A DNA stretch of 42,833 bases, taken from Candidatus Gastranaerophilales bacterium (GTDB lineage Bacteria; Cyanobacteriota; Vampirovibrionia; Gastranaerophilales; Gastranaerophilaceae). Position 1 is the first letter of the stretch. Every line of letters starts with the position of its first letter. Below the pieces are notes generated by a model. The model searched no databases and had not been told where the DNA came from. It worked only from the letters and a program-made list of their open reading frames with translations. The translations under genes and the position numbers were made by a program. Below, one piece after another: positions 1 to 8,369 of the stretch. Location of the stretch: assembly GCA_944323695.1 (NCBI GenBank), contig CALUTI010000010.1, positions 1 through 42,833 on the forward strand, written 5' to 3'.

Positions 1-60
1 CAAAGAGAAAGAAAACGCTTGCAAAAGAAAGAGAAACACGCGACCGAAATGAACGAGTGA

Positions 61-274
61 GCAGGGGACACCCCTGCCACCCCGTTAAAGCCGGCTATGC
101 CGGCTCCGCGCCGTGATTATAGGCGCGGTGAACGATTGCAAGCGTCAGCTTGCAACGGCACGGATGTGCGCCCGTCAGGGCTTGAGCAATCCGAAGGATT
201 GCAAGTAAACACGCGTGTTTTTCTTTTTCGGTTCACTTTTTCTTTTTACATCGCAATAAAAAGAAAAAGTGAAC
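61..274. repeat. Array of seven consecutive perfect hairpins
   Basis: There is no convincing gene in the first 479 bases. Instead seven inverted repeats follow one another: 61-67/71-77, 89-95/99-105, 106-112/122-128, 136-143/148-155, 186-192/196-202, the 14-base palindrome 207-220, and a 17-bp stem 231-247/258-274 with a 10-base loop. All arms are perfect complements. The stretch is visibly richer in G and C than its surroundings. The last hairpin has A/T-rich arms and could act as a bidirectional terminator. The composition and density suggest a dispersed palindromic element or a structured transcript; I cannot tell which. Confidence 0.75.
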
Positions 275-284
275 AAAAGATTCC

Positions 285-409
285 GATAATAGTTATTATT
301 TAAAGCGATATTACTAATGATTGTATTATTTTACAAATAATCGTATAAAGCGCCTTTGCCAATGTTGGCACAATATGTTGTCCTGCCTCAGGCAGATAAT
401 AGTTATTAT
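285..409 (+). repeat. Duplicated 15-mer upstream of the dehydrogenase gene
   Basis: The 15-mer gataatagttattat occurs at 285-299 and again at 395-409. Each copy contains the inverted pair ataata/tattat, so it could be an operator half-site arrangement. Between them, 383-395 forms a small hairpin (ctgcct/aggcag). The second copy ends 12 bases before the -35 box of the downstream gene. A regulatory role is inference. Confidence 0.4.
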
Positions 410-421
410 GTAAGATAATTA

Positions 422-450
422 TTGCAAAAGATGAATTTATGCATTACAAT
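422..450 (+). promoter_or_regulatory. Promoter of the alcohol dehydrogenase gene
   Basis: TTGCAA at 422-427 and TACAAT at 445-450 are separated by 17 bases. Transcription would start near 457, leaving a short leader that holds the Shine-Dalgarno AAAGGAG (465-471) 8 bases before the ATG at 480. Confidence 0.6.
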
Positions 451-479
451 ATACTTGTAGTAAGAAAGGAGAGTTTATT

Positions 480-1688
480 ATGTGGGAAAAAGACATTAAT
501 ATTAACGACATCCGCGAAATCAGAACACGTACTTCTGTATTTTTTGGTGTTGGTGCTATTAAAAAAATTGAAGATATCGCAAAAGATTTAAAAACAAAAG
601 GAATTGATAAAGTTATCGTAATGTCAGGCAGAAATGCTTATAAAGCAACCGGTGCATGGGATTACGTTGAAAAAGCATTACAAAACAACGGCATAGGTTA
701 CGTAAATTATGATCAGGTAACTCCAAACCCGACAACACATCATGTTAATGAAGCAGCAAAACTTGCACACGACTTTGGCGCAAAAGCTGTTATTGCTATC
801 GGCGGAGGTTCTCCGACAGATGCAGGCAAATCAGTTGCTATCTTAATAGAATATCCTGACAAAAATGCAAATGATATTTACGAATTCAAATTTACACCGG
901 AAAAAGCTGCGCCGATTGTGTCAATTAACCTTACACACGGTACCGGTACAGAAACAAACAGATTTGCAGTTGTTACGGTTCCTGAAAAAGACTTCAAACC
1001 GGCAATTGCTTATGACTGCATCTATCCGATGTATGCAATAGATGACCCGCAATTAATGACTAAATTGTCACCGAAACAAACTCGTTTCGTATCAATTGAT
1101 GCGGTAAACCATGTTGTTGAAGCTGCAACAAGCACCGTTACATCACCTTATGCCGTAACTTTGGCACGCGAAGTTATTGCAGATGTTGTAAAATATTTGC
1201 CAAAAGCTCTTGAAAATCCTGATGATTTGGAAGCAAGATATTATTTGGCTTATGCGGCTATGATGGGCGGTGTATGCTTTGATAACGGTATGTTACACTA
1301 TACACATGCTCTTGAACACCCGTTGAGCGGCGTTAAACATGAACTTGCACACGGTCTTGGACTTGCAATGCTCTTACCGGCTGTTATAAAAGTAATTTAC
1401 AAAGACAGAGCAAACACACTTGCAGACATTTTAGCACCGATTGTCCCTGGCTTAACAGGTAATCCTGCGGAAGCTGAAAAAGCGGCAAAAGGCGTTCAGG
1501 ATTGGTTATTCTCAGTAGGTGTAACAGAAAAACTCATAGATGAAGGTTTCAGCGAAAATGATGTTGAAAGACTTGTAGATCTTGTTTACACAACACCTTC
1601 ATTGAGCGGTCTTTTAGATATCGCGCCGTCAGGAAACGGACGTGAGGTGGTTGAAGAAATTTACAGAAATTCTTTAAGACCTCTATAA
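480..1688 (+). CDS. Iron-containing alcohol dehydrogenase
   Basis: A 402-residue group III (iron-dependent) alcohol dehydrogenase, expected to interconvert alcohols and aldehydes or ketones with NAD(P)(H) in the cytoplasm. The N-terminal Rossmann-type domain carries the nucleotide-binding GGGSPTDAGK at 108-117. The C-terminal helical domain has the metal ligands in family order: D207 and H211 in SIDAVNHVVEA, H276 in HALEHPLSG, and H291 in the following HG pair; H280 matches the catalytic His. Length is normal for the family. A clear Shine-Dalgarno fixes the ATG at 480. The gene is monocistronic, with its own promoter and a strong terminator, which suits a highly expressed fermentation enzyme. 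The exact substrate cannot be told from sequence. Confidence 0.92.
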   Translation: MWEKDININDIREIRTRTSVFFGVGAIKKIEDIAKDLKTKGIDKVIVMSGRNAYKATGAWDYVEKALQNNGIGYVNYDQVTPNPTTHHVNEAAKLAHDFGAKAVIAIGGGSPTDAGKSVAILIEYPDKNANDIYEFKFTPEKAAPIVSINLTHGTGTETNRFAVVTVPEKDFKPAIAYDCIYPMYAIDDPQLMTKLSPKQTRFVSIDAVNHVVEAATSTVTSPYAVTLAREVIADVVKYLPKALENPDDLEARYYLAYAAMMGGVCFDNGMLHYTHALEHPLSGVKHELAHGLGLAMLLPAVIKVIYKDRANTLADILAPIVPGLTGNPAEAEKAAKGVQDWLFSVGVTEKLIDEGFSENDVERLVDLVYTTPSLSGLLDIAPSGNGREVVEEIYRNSLRPL

Positions 1689-1692
1689 TGTG

Positions 1693-1722
1693 ATAAAAGC
1701 CCTCAATTATGAGGGCTTTTAT
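1693..1722. terminator. Bidirectional terminator between convergent genes
   Basis: Perfect 12-bp stem 1693-1704/1711-1722 with a 6-base loop, followed by a T-rich run on the plus strand. It serves the dehydrogenase gene. Its right arm overlaps the stop codon of the convergent AlkD-like gene, so on the minus strand it may also end the long operon. Confidence 0.9.
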
Positions 1723-2387
1723 TTTTTCATTTTTTTCAATAATTCTTTTTTCTCAGCTGAAATTCTATACGATTCACAGGCTTTTTGAATTGATTTATTG
1801 TAAACCCATTTTGAAATATTTGATTTTTCAAAATATTTTAGAGTTTTATCCCAATATTTTACAAAGCATATTGAAAATGCCCATGCAACAGCCATTTTTG
1901 CATAATAACCTTCGTGATCAATGCTATCCAAAATCCTTATAACTTCGTCTATATATTCATCATCCAAAAAATAGCTCAACAACATTACAACGCCGAAGCG
2001 TATTTCAAACTCCTTATCGGAATTCAAATAATCCTGCAAAAAATTCCAGACAAGCGCCTTATTTTTGGTGGTAAATTTCAGATTTGAACAAACCACATCG
2101 CATACACCCCAGCTTGTAATCTTTGGCACAAATTCTTTCAAAAGCTCAAGCCTTTTTCCAGCATCAAGTTTGGCATAGCCTATCAAAAGCCCCTGTATCA
2201 TTAATTCTTCATAATACAAATCATCTTTATAATTCTGCCAGTCCGGATTTTTAGAAAGCTCCTTTGCAATTTTTCTGATATCAGGAACACGTATTCCCAA
2301 AACATTATTAACATTCGGTACTAATGCCGAATGAAATTTTTTATATTTTTCATCCTGAAGCTCTAAAAGTCTTTCTCTCACATTCAT
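1719..2387 (-). CDS. DNA alkylation repair protein (AlkD-like HEAT repeat)
   Basis: A 222-residue all-helical protein of the AlkD/DNA alkylation repair family, which removes bulky or alkylated bases from DNA. The N-terminal block (residues about 5-45: FHSALVPN, then LGIRVPDIRKIAKEL) and the inner segments SWGVCDVVCSNL and RFGVVMLLSYF are typical of this HEAT-like family. The frame is open upstream to 2459, but I place the start at 2387 because family members begin with this block, and because this ATG overlaps the stop of the upstream TPR gene as ATGA, a usual translational coupling. It is the last gene of the minus-strand run. Family is clear; the base substrate is not. Confidence 0.85.
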   Translation of the reverse strand: MNVRERLLELQDEKYKKFHSALVPNVNNVLGIRVPDIRKIAKELSKNPDWQNYKDDLYYEELMIQGLLIGYAKLDAGKRLELLKEFVPKITSWGVCDVVCSNLKFTTKNKALVWNFLQDYLNSDKEFEIRFGVVMLLSYFLDDEYIDEVIRILDSIDHEGYYAKMAVAWAFSICFVKYWDKTLKYFEKSNISKWVYNKSIQKACESYRISAEKKELLKKMKK

Positions 2388-2941
2388 TGCCGGTAAACCA
2401 ATTCCTTTATATATTTTTTTATTGATGGTGTAATAATCAAATCCGGTTCCGTCATACAAAATTCATCCAAAATTGTAATTGCTCTTTTTGTTTCACCCTT
2501 TTGTGCATATAAAACGCCAAGCATGACTTTATTTAACGGATTGGATTCATCGGAATATTTTATAATCTGCTCATCAACAGTTCCAAGAGCCTTAAATGTC
2601 TTAGCAAGATTTTGATAATACTTAAAATTAAGGCTGAACTGGGTTAAAGCCCTTTGAAAACAATCTAAAGCATAATCCGGATAACCTATTGTTAAATAAA
2701 CCTCACCCAAATTATTGTAATAAACAGCCGTTGCCTGAGTATTCGGGTTGAGGCTTATTGCAATTTTATATTCCTGAATTGCCGCATAATAACATTTTTC
2801 ATTTACATACATCAAGCCCAAATTATTGTGCATATAGGCGTTTTTTTCAGCATCAATGACATAAACATCAGGTTTTTTATACGCTGATGTCAAAAAGGAC
2901 ATGACTATTAATGCTGTTAAAAAAAACTTTTTCATTACCAA
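2384..2941 (-). CDS. Exported TPR-repeat protein
   Basis: A 185-residue protein with an N-terminal signal-type segment (MVMKKFFLTALIVMSFLTSA) and at least two tetratricopeptide repeats, visible as YMHNNLGLMYVNEKCYYAAI and VYYNNLGEVYLTIGYPDYAL, with a third, more degenerate helix pair near residue 140. TPR domains bind partner proteins; the partner is unknown. It probably sits in the periplasm or is membrane-anchored. It is separated by 15 bases from the upstream hydrolase gene, lacks a good Shine-Dalgarno, and couples by ATGA to the downstream AlkD-like gene. A second start (MKKFF) two codons later is possible. Confidence 0.75.
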   Translation of the reverse strand: MVMKKFFLTALIVMSFLTSAYKKPDVYVIDAEKNAYMHNNLGLMYVNEKCYYAAIQEYKIAISLNPNTQATAVYYNNLGEVYLTIGYPDYALDCFQRALTQFSLNFKYYQNLAKTFKALGTVDEQIIKYSDESNPLNKVMLGVLYAQKGETKRAITILDEFCMTEPDLIITPSIKKYIKELVYRQ

Positions 2942-2956
2942 ATTATTAATATTTTT

Positions 2957-3886
2957 CTATAAAATTTCAAGTTCCAGACCTTCATGTGCCATAACAACTC
3001 TGTCAGGGAATTTATTTGAATAGTGTTCTTTGATTCGGTTTAATTTTTCATCATCATATTCGGGATCAAAGTGGAAAAAGACAAGTTTGTCAGCATTAGT
3101 CTGTCTCTGGGCTTCAATTGCCATATCGAATGTAGAGTGCCCGTACCCTTGTTTTGGAACATGCTGATTCAGATAATCTTCAGTCGTATATTGCGCGTCA
3201 TGAATAAGAACATTACAGCCCTTTGCAAAATCAACCAATCTTTTATCACCGCCAAGATAACCTTCCTTATCCGTTGCATAAACAATTGATTTATCCTTAT
3301 ATGCAATTTTATAAACCATTACACCATCTTGCGGATGGGCATAAGATTTATAACATGTAATAATAACATCATCATTTTGAGGCTGAATATTTGAAGAAAC
3401 TTCAACAACTTCCGGCTCAACACCATGTCTTAAAATAATTGCCTGCTTTGAATTAATATTTCTAATATTAAGTTTTCCTGCAATATCACCCAAATCGAGC
3501 GGAAAAGTTTTGCCGAATAATATATTTGACAGTTCATCAGATAAATTTTCTTCTTCACAAACAGAGCCAAAAACCGCCAAACGTGTTGAATTCAGATGCA
3601 AAGGTCTGAAAAATGTGAACCCCTGGATGTGATCCTGATGAATATGAGATAAAAGCACAGTAGCTTTTACCGGCTGTCTTTCCTCAGGTGTCATGCCGGA
3701 AGTTATATATTTTTCCATTAATTCATTACCGACATCAATCAGCCCAGTTCCTGCATCAAGAATTATAAGGTGTCCGCCTGCATTAACTTCAACACATGCA
3801 GTATTGCCTCCATACTGCAAATAATCTTTATTAGCTATCGGATAACTTCCTCTGACACCTCTGAATTTTAAACTAAATTCACTCAT
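2957..3886 (-). CDS. MBL-fold metallo-hydrolase
   Basis: A 309-residue metallo-beta-lactamase fold hydrolase. The opening FRGVRGSYP and GGNTACVEV...LIILDAGTG are the usual first strands of this subfamily. The zinc motif HIHQDH is at 81-86; a later metal-ligand aspartate is in YATDKEG and a further histidine in FFHFDP. Relatives act on phosphodiester or cyclic nucleotide substrates (PhnP / class II cyclic phosphodiesterase-like), but the substrate here is not determinable. There is no signal peptide, so it is cytoplasmic. Its start overlaps the end of the upstream metallophosphoesterase by 8 bases, indicating a shared transcript; two phosphoesterase-type hydrolases side by side suggest related work. 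Confidence 0.85.
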   Translation of the reverse strand: MSEFSLKFRGVRGSYPIANKDYLQYGGNTACVEVNAGGHLIILDAGTGLIDVGNELMEKYITSGMTPEERQPVKATVLLSHIHQDHIQGFTFFRPLHLNSTRLAVFGSVCEEENLSDELSNILFGKTFPLDLGDIAGKLNIRNINSKQAIILRHGVEPEVVEVSSNIQPQNDDVIITCYKSYAHPQDGVMVYKIAYKDKSIVYATDKEGYLGGDKRLVDFAKGCNVLIHDAQYTTEDYLNQHVPKQGYGHSTFDMAIEAQRQTNADKLVFFHFDPEYDDEKLNRIKEHYSNKFPDRVVMAHEGLELEIL

Positions 3887-4862
3887 TGATACCTCGCTGT
3901 TTTTTAATTACGAAAACTCCGTTTTGATCTTTTTCTTCACCGCTATATATAGAAGATGCAAATACCATAAGTTTTGCAAGCTTTTGAACATTTTTCAAGC
4001 GGGTTTCTTTAAACTGTATCTCAAAAATAACTTTATTTCTTTTATTGATAATATTAATAACCCTGAAGGCATTGGGATAAGATACAAGAGAAGGTGTGCT
4101 TACATATAAAACATTATTATTCTGTATAATTTTTGCGGCATGATAGTGACCGGTAAAAACACCTATAGGATTTTTATATTTTTCTATCACAGCTTTAACA
4201 TCCTCAGCATTTTTCATTTTGTGGTTGGGACTTGGAAAAGGCTCAATCACAGGTACATGCATAAAAATAAGCACTACATCTTTTTGTGAATTTTTCAACT
4301 CTTCATCAAGCCATTTTAACTGTTCCGGATAAATATACCCGTTTGCAGTAATTTCTGTATCTATGATACTATCCAGTACTATAACCTTGTAACCTTTTTT
4401 AGGAACAAAAGAATAATATGGTTTTTCAAATGTAAAATTCGGATTATTTTCTCTCAAAATACTCAAATACATACTTTTTGTAAGATAGCCGCCAACACAT
4501 ATATCATGATTCCCAAAAGAAAAATACCAGGGAGCAGTCAAATTATTCAAATGCGGTAATACTGCATGCAGCTCTTTTTCAAAAGGCTTATCAATCAAGT
4601 CACCGGTAAACATTACAAAATTCACGTTTGGTATGGCATTTATCTGATCAATAGCATCATCCAAAAGTTTAGGCGATTCAGCAATCATTTTAAATGTAGT
4701 ATTCGGGGAATCCTTTAAAAAGTGATCATCTGTTATTTGAACAAACTTCAAACCGGATGCGTTAGTATAACCCTGAACCCAAAATAGCATTAAACCAACA
4801 AGGATAAATGTAAATACCCAATTTTTTAATTTAGTTATAAACTTCTCTTTTCTGTGTCTCAT
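3879..4862 (-). CDS. Membrane-anchored calcineurin-like metallophosphoesterase
   Basis: A 327-residue phosphoesterase with a short basic N-terminus and one membrane segment (about residues 15-31), placing the catalytic domain outside the cytoplasmic membrane. Family motifs appear in order: a DxH-type motif (TDDHF, 44-48), GD in FTGDLID (87-88), GNHD (117-120), a later metal His in FMHVP, and GHYH near residue 240. Such enzymes hydrolyse phosphomonoesters or diesters using two metals. Its ATG follows the stop codon of the upstream TPR gene directly (TAG then ATG on the minus strand), and its 3' end overlaps the MBL hydrolase gene, so the four genes are probably translated from one message. Confidence 0.88.
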   Translation of the reverse strand: MRHRKEKFITKLKNWVFTFILVGLMLFWVQGYTNASGLKFVQITDDHFLKDSPNTTFKMIAESPKLLDDAIDQINAIPNVNFVMFTGDLIDKPFEKELHAVLPHLNNLTAPWYFSFGNHDICVGGYLTKSMYLSILRENNPNFTFEKPYYSFVPKKGYKVIVLDSIIDTEITANGYIYPEQLKWLDEELKNSQKDVVLIFMHVPVIEPFPSPNHKMKNAEDVKAVIEKYKNPIGVFTGHYHAAKIIQNNNVLYVSTPSLVSYPNAFRVINIINKRNKVIFEIQFKETRLKNVQKLAKLMVFASSIYSGEEKDQNGVFVIKKQRGINE

Positions 4863-5747
4863 CTACTTCCCAATCTTTGATTTTATCTCATTATACTTTG
4901 CATTAACTGTTTTGTCTTCATCAAAGAGTATGATTGATTTATCCAAATTGTTCAACGCTGCGGAATAATCTCCTAACTCTGCATAACAAAGCCCGATATA
5001 TTTATATATTTCAGCTGTTTGAATTTCTCCGGTTAGTTTTTCAAGCTTATCTTTTGCCTGTTCATATCTTTTCATATTGTATAAGATTTTACCTTCCAAA
5101 AATCTGTTATCAATAGAATTTTCCAGAGCAATTGCCGTTAAAATATCGCTCAATGCTACATCATTATTGTTCATATTTGCTTCACACCTGGCTTTTAAAG
5201 CATAGGCAAAATCATCCTGAGGATTAACTTTTAAATACTGATTCAGATAAGTTAAAGCCTGTTGAAAATTGCCAAGCTCAAAATAACAAACTGCAATTTC
5301 AAGATAACACTGGTTAAAACTTGGTTTTGCATTAACGGATTTAATAAAATAGCTTATTGCCTGATTGTAATCCTTATTTTTGCGGTGGAATTGTCCTAAA
5401 AAATAGTATGCCCAGTAATCACTGCCTGCCGTGAGAGAGGTTAATTCTCCTTGTTTGTTACCTAATTTTTTATAATTTACGGCTTGTTTTACGGCATTAC
5501 TTTTCGGAAGGACAAATGAGGTATTTTTACCTTGAATAATTTGTCTTAAACCGTTCCTCAAATCCTCTACGTTTTTATTATCAGGCTCAATCAACAAAAT
5601 TTTATCCAGATAATTTGCCGCCTCATTGTAATTTCCTTCAATACAATAATTTGTTGCAATATCGAAATAGTCCTCTACAACTTCATTTGCAAATACAAAC
5701 GGACAAAACAATGCTAAAAATAATCCTGTTAAAAACAGTTTGTTCAT
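4863..5747 (-). CDS. Exported TPR-repeat protein, larger paralogue
   Basis: A 294-residue protein with a clear signal peptide (MNKLFLTGLFLALFCPFVFA, cleaved before NE) followed by TPR units through the whole length; the clearest are around residues 110-180 (YYFLGQFHRKNKDYNQAIS and CYLEIAVCYFELGNFQQAL) and 250-285 (YKYIGLCYAELGDYSAAL). It is probably a periplasmic scaffold. Its partner may be the neighbouring membrane phosphoesterase, since the two genes abut with no gap. It starts 33 bases after thrC and has its own TATAAT box 6 bases before the ATG, so it may be transcribed both from the hom promoter and from a leaderless internal promoter. Confidence 0.8.
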   Translation of the reverse strand: MNKLFLTGLFLALFCPFVFANEVVEDYFDIATNYCIEGNYNEAANYLDKILLIEPDNKNVEDLRNGLRQIIQGKNTSFVLPKSNAVKQAVNYKKLGNKQGELTSLTAGSDYWAYYFLGQFHRKNKDYNQAISYFIKSVNAKPSFNQCYLEIAVCYFELGNFQQALTYLNQYLKVNPQDDFAYALKARCEANMNNNDVALSDILTAIALENSIDNRFLEGKILYNMKRYEQAKDKLEKLTGEIQTAEIYKYIGLCYAELGDYSAALNNLDKSIILFDEDKTVNAKYNEIKSKIGK

Positions 5748-5753
5748 AACAGG

Positions 5754-5759
5754 ATTATA
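5754..5759 (-). promoter_or_regulatory. Candidate -10 box of a leaderless TPR gene
   Basis: TATAAT on the minus strand ends 6 bases before the ATG at 5747, with no Shine-Dalgarno in between. No good -35 box is seen 17 bases upstream, so this is weak on its own. It matters because the same spacing recurs at hom, uvrC, the carbonic anhydrase and parvulin genes. Confidence 0.35.
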
Positions 5760-5780
5760 TCATAAAATTCACAAAAATTT

Positions 5781-6833
5781 CTAAATATTCATCACTTTAA
5801 GGATTTCAGACAAATCCGCCGGAGTTTTCTTAACATCCGCATTAGAATATTTTATGGCATTATCAGGATCCTTCAAGCCGTTTCCCGTAAGGATACAAAC
5901 AACTTTTGAGCCAGGTTGAACTTTATCTTTAAACTTAATCAATCCTGCAACTGATGCTGCGCTTGCGGGTTCTGCAAGAACACCTTCCGTTGATGCAATA
6001 AGTTTGTAAGCTTTTACGATTTCTTCATCAGACACAAAATTAATCATGCCGTTACTTTCATCACGTGCGGCTTCCGCTTGTTTCCAGCTTGCGGGATTTC
6101 CGATTCTTATGGCTGTTGCAAGGGTTTCGGGATGCATAATTCTTTCACCTTTAACAATTGCGGCAGAACCTTCCGCTTCAAATCCCATCATTTTAGGTAA
6201 TTTTTTAGACTTTCCAAGTGAATAAAATTCCTTGTAACCTTTCCAATATGCCGTAATATTTCCGGCATTTCCAACAGGAATAAAGTGATAATCCGGCGCA
6301 TCTCCGAGTGCATTACAAATTTCAAACGCACCTGTTTTTTGACCTTCAATCCTGTATGGGTTAACTGAATTTACCAGAGTTATCGGATAATTATCGGAAA
6401 TTTTTCTAACCATTTCCAATGCTTCGTCAAAATTTCCCTGAATAGCGATAATTTCCGCACCGTACATCATTGCCTGAGAAAGTTTTCCGAGCGCAATGTA
6501 ACCGTCGGGGATAAGAACATAAGTTTTAAGTCCGCCGCGTGCGCCGTATGCTGCAGCAGAGGCGCTTGTATTGCCTGTAGAGGCACATATAATTGCTTCA
6601 GAGCCTTCTTCCTTTGCTTTGGAGACCGCCATTGTCATTCCGCGGTCTTTAAAACTTCCTGTCGGGTTTGAACCTTCGAACTTTAAATAAATTTCCGCAT
6701 CCAATCCGATTTTACGTGCCAAATTGTCTGCTTTTATTAACGGTGTGTTGCCTTCATTTAAAGTAATCACCGGAGTTTTGTCACTGACAGGAAGATATTC
6801 CCTGAACGTATTTATTAAACCTTGATAATACAT
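5781..6833 (-). CDS. Threonine synthase
   Basis: A 350-residue PLP-dependent synthase that converts O-phospho-L-homoserine to L-threonine in the cytoplasm. The motif GSFKDRG places the PLP lysine at K62; [11 protein letters not shown], the substrate and PLP phosphate loop region [19 protein letters not shown], and the C-terminal [11 protein letters not shown] are all typical of the short bacterial ThrC. Length is normal. The gene lies 3 bases after hom, so both are cotranscribed for threonine synthesis. thrB is not present in this window. Confidence 0.95.
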   Translation of the reverse strand: MYYQGLINTFREYLPVSDKTPVITLNEGNTPLIKADNLARKIGLDAEIYLKFEGSNPTGSFKDRGMTMAVSKAKEEGSEAIICASTGNTSASAAAYGARGGLKTYVLIPDGYIALGKLSQAMMYGAEIIAIQGNFDEALEMVRKISDNYPITLVNSVNPYRIEGQKTGAFEICNALGDAPDYHFIPVGNAGNITAYWKGYKEFYSLGKSKKLPKMMGFEAEGSAAIVKGERIMHPETLATAIRIGNPASWKQAEAARDESNGMINFVSDEEIVKAYKLIASTEGVLAEPASAASVAGLIKFKDKVQPGSKVVCILTGNGLKDPDNAIKYSNADVKKTPADLSEILKVMNI

Positions 6834-6836
6834 AAT

Positions 6837-8114
6837 TTACACCTGCACTCTTATTAAACTGTTTACATTATTGATAAAACCGCTTTCTTCAAAGGCTTTT
6901 ACTGCATTTTGCATATTTTTTTCTTTGCAAATCTCGGTAATCACCGTAATATCGGCAGTATTATTCTGCGAAACATTTTTCTGCACAATGCTTTCAACGC
7001 TAATATCGCATTCCGCACAAATGTTTCCGATATTGCCTATAACACCTTTGTTATTTTTTGCATTCAAAGAAAGATAATATTTATTTTCCGTATTCAAAAT
7101 ATTTATGCAATCCGCGAGTTCTTCGTGGTGGCAGCGCATCATAGGCAAAAGATAATCAGTCGTACCGATTTCAGCCGCGATAGCCAAAATATCACCGACA
7201 ACAGAGCTTGCCGTGGGGAATTCTCCCGCACCGGGACCGGAAAGCGTAATATGACCTATCGGGTGCCCTGTGAGACTAACCGCATTTGTAACATAATCAA
7301 TATGAGCCAGCGTAGAATCTTTGGAAACAAGCATCGGATGAACTCTCACATCAGCCTGACCATTTTCGTTCATTTTAGCAGATGCAATAAGTTTAATTTT
7401 ATAACCCAAATCATTTGCGGCTTTCATATCTTCAACACGGACTTTTGTAATCCCTTCTCGATAAACATTTTCAAATTTAATCCTCTTTTTAAAAGCAAGA
7501 GTAGCAAGCGTTGTAATTTTATAAGCCGCATCAAAACCTTCAACGTCACCTGTAGGGTCGGTTTCAGCATAACCAAGCTCCTGTGCTTCTTTTAAAACAT
7601 CATCATAAGAGGCGCCTTGAACATCCATTTTTGTCAAAATATAATTTGTTGTACCGTTTAGGATTGCCTCAATTTTATTAATTTTATTACCTGCAAGAAT
7701 TGTTTTTATAGGCATAATAATCGGGATACCGCCCGCGATTGCGGCTTCGTAGAGAATAACTTTGTTATGCTCTTCCGCAAATTTAAAAATCTCCACCCCG
7801 CGTTTTGCAAGAAGCTCTTTATTTGCAGTAACAATATGTTTGCCGTTTTCAATTGCCTTTGTAATCAAATCATACGCCGGCTCCATACCGCCTATAAGTT
7901 CGCATACGATATCAATTTCAGGATTATTAACAACCTCGTACGGATCATCCGTGATTAAACTTTCGTCTAAATTTGGGATATCGCGTTTTTTATTTTTATT
8001 TTTAACCGCGATTTTAACCACTTCAATATTATCAAAAGCTCCGAGCGTCTTATAAACCCCTGAACCTACAGTACCTAAACCAATTAACCCTATTTTAATT
8101 TTCTTATTTTCCAT
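6837..8114 (-). CDS. Homoserine dehydrogenase with ACT domain
   Basis: A 425-residue enzyme reducing aspartate semialdehyde to homoserine, the branch step toward threonine and methionine. The NAD(P)-binding GLIGLGTVGSG is at 9-19. The catalytic domain has GGIPII and the long conserved stretch beginning LNGTTNYILTKM. The last 75 residues (from about 350, NKYYLSLNAKNNKGVIGNIG) form an ACT domain, normally the site of threonine feedback inhibition. It heads an operon with thrC. There is no Shine-Dalgarno; a TATACT box lies 6 bases before the ATG, so the mRNA is probably leaderless. Confidence 0.95.
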   Translation of the reverse strand: MENKKIKIGLIGLGTVGSGVYKTLGAFDNIEVVKIAVKNKNKKRDIPNLDESLITDDPYEVVNNPEIDIVCELIGGMEPAYDLITKAIENGKHIVTANKELLAKRGVEIFKFAEEHNKVILYEAAIAGGIPIIMPIKTILAGNKINKIEAILNGTTNYILTKMDVQGASYDDVLKEAQELGYAETDPTGDVEGFDAAYKITTLATLAFKKRIKFENVYREGITKVRVEDMKAANDLGYKIKLIASAKMNENGQADVRVHPMLVSKDSTLAHIDYVTNAVSLTGHPIGHITLSGPGAGEFPTASSVVGDILAIAAEIGTTDYLLPMMRCHHEELADCINILNTENKYYLSLNAKNNKGVIGNIGNICAECDISVESIVQKNVSQNNTADITVITEICKEKNMQNAVKAFEESGFINNVNSLIRVQV

Positions 8115-8120
8115 ATTTTA

Positions 8121-8149
8121 AGTATAGCATAAATAAATAATTAAATGAA
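8121..8149 (-). promoter_or_regulatory. Promoter of hom, leaderless arrangement
   Basis: Minus-strand TTCATT (8149-8144), 17-base spacer, TATACT (8126-8121), then 6 bases to the hom ATG at 8114. The expected start point falls on or next to the A of the ATG. Confidence 0.5.
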
Positions 8150-8157
8150 ATTTAGAT

Positions 8158-8295
8158 CCTCACCCGAATTTTTAAATTCAGCCCCTTTCCCGTCCTTCGG
8201 ACTCCCTCCCCCTCAAGGGGGGAGGGTGGCACGCAGTGCCGGGAGAGGGGCTTTCACATCGTACCGACAACAAGATACCGGAACAAGTCCGGTAT
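8158..8295. repeat. Palindromic repeat element (CCTCACCCG family) plus a second hairpin repeat
   Basis: Starting with CCTCACCCG, this stretch folds into a nested structure: outer arms 8180-8191/8241-8252 enclose two hairpins, 8204-8212/8218-8226 and 8228-8232/8236-8240 (ggcac/gtgcc). A second element follows with the perfect stem 8275-8282/8288-8295 (ataccgga/tccggtat). Related copies begin at 15417 (partial), 16688 and 33205, and shortened forms lie inside the ABC ATPase gene. It is non-coding and fills the gap between hom and prepilin 1. Confidence 0.75.
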
Positions 8296-8324
8296 GACGG
8301 ATTCGCTATAGGTAGGGGACACAA

Positions 8325-8350
8325 AAAAAGGGCGCTTGCGCGCCCTTTTT
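8325..8350 (-). terminator. Terminator of prepilin 1
   Basis: Perfect 11-bp stem 8325-8335/8340-8350 with a TTGC loop and GC-rich core, followed on the minus strand by a run of U. It lies 20 bases past the stop of prepilin 1. Confidence 0.9.
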
Positions 8351-8369
8351 ATTATCTTTATTCAATAAA

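Noticed and set aside
97-303. A 68-codon plus-strand frame in the hairpin array
   Set aside because: It is made of palindromic repeats, has no Shine-Dalgarno, and shows no protein-like pattern.
6909-7595. A 228-codon frame opposite hom
   Set aside because: It lies wholly antisense to a certain gene, has no initiation signals, and its composition is that of a shadow frame.
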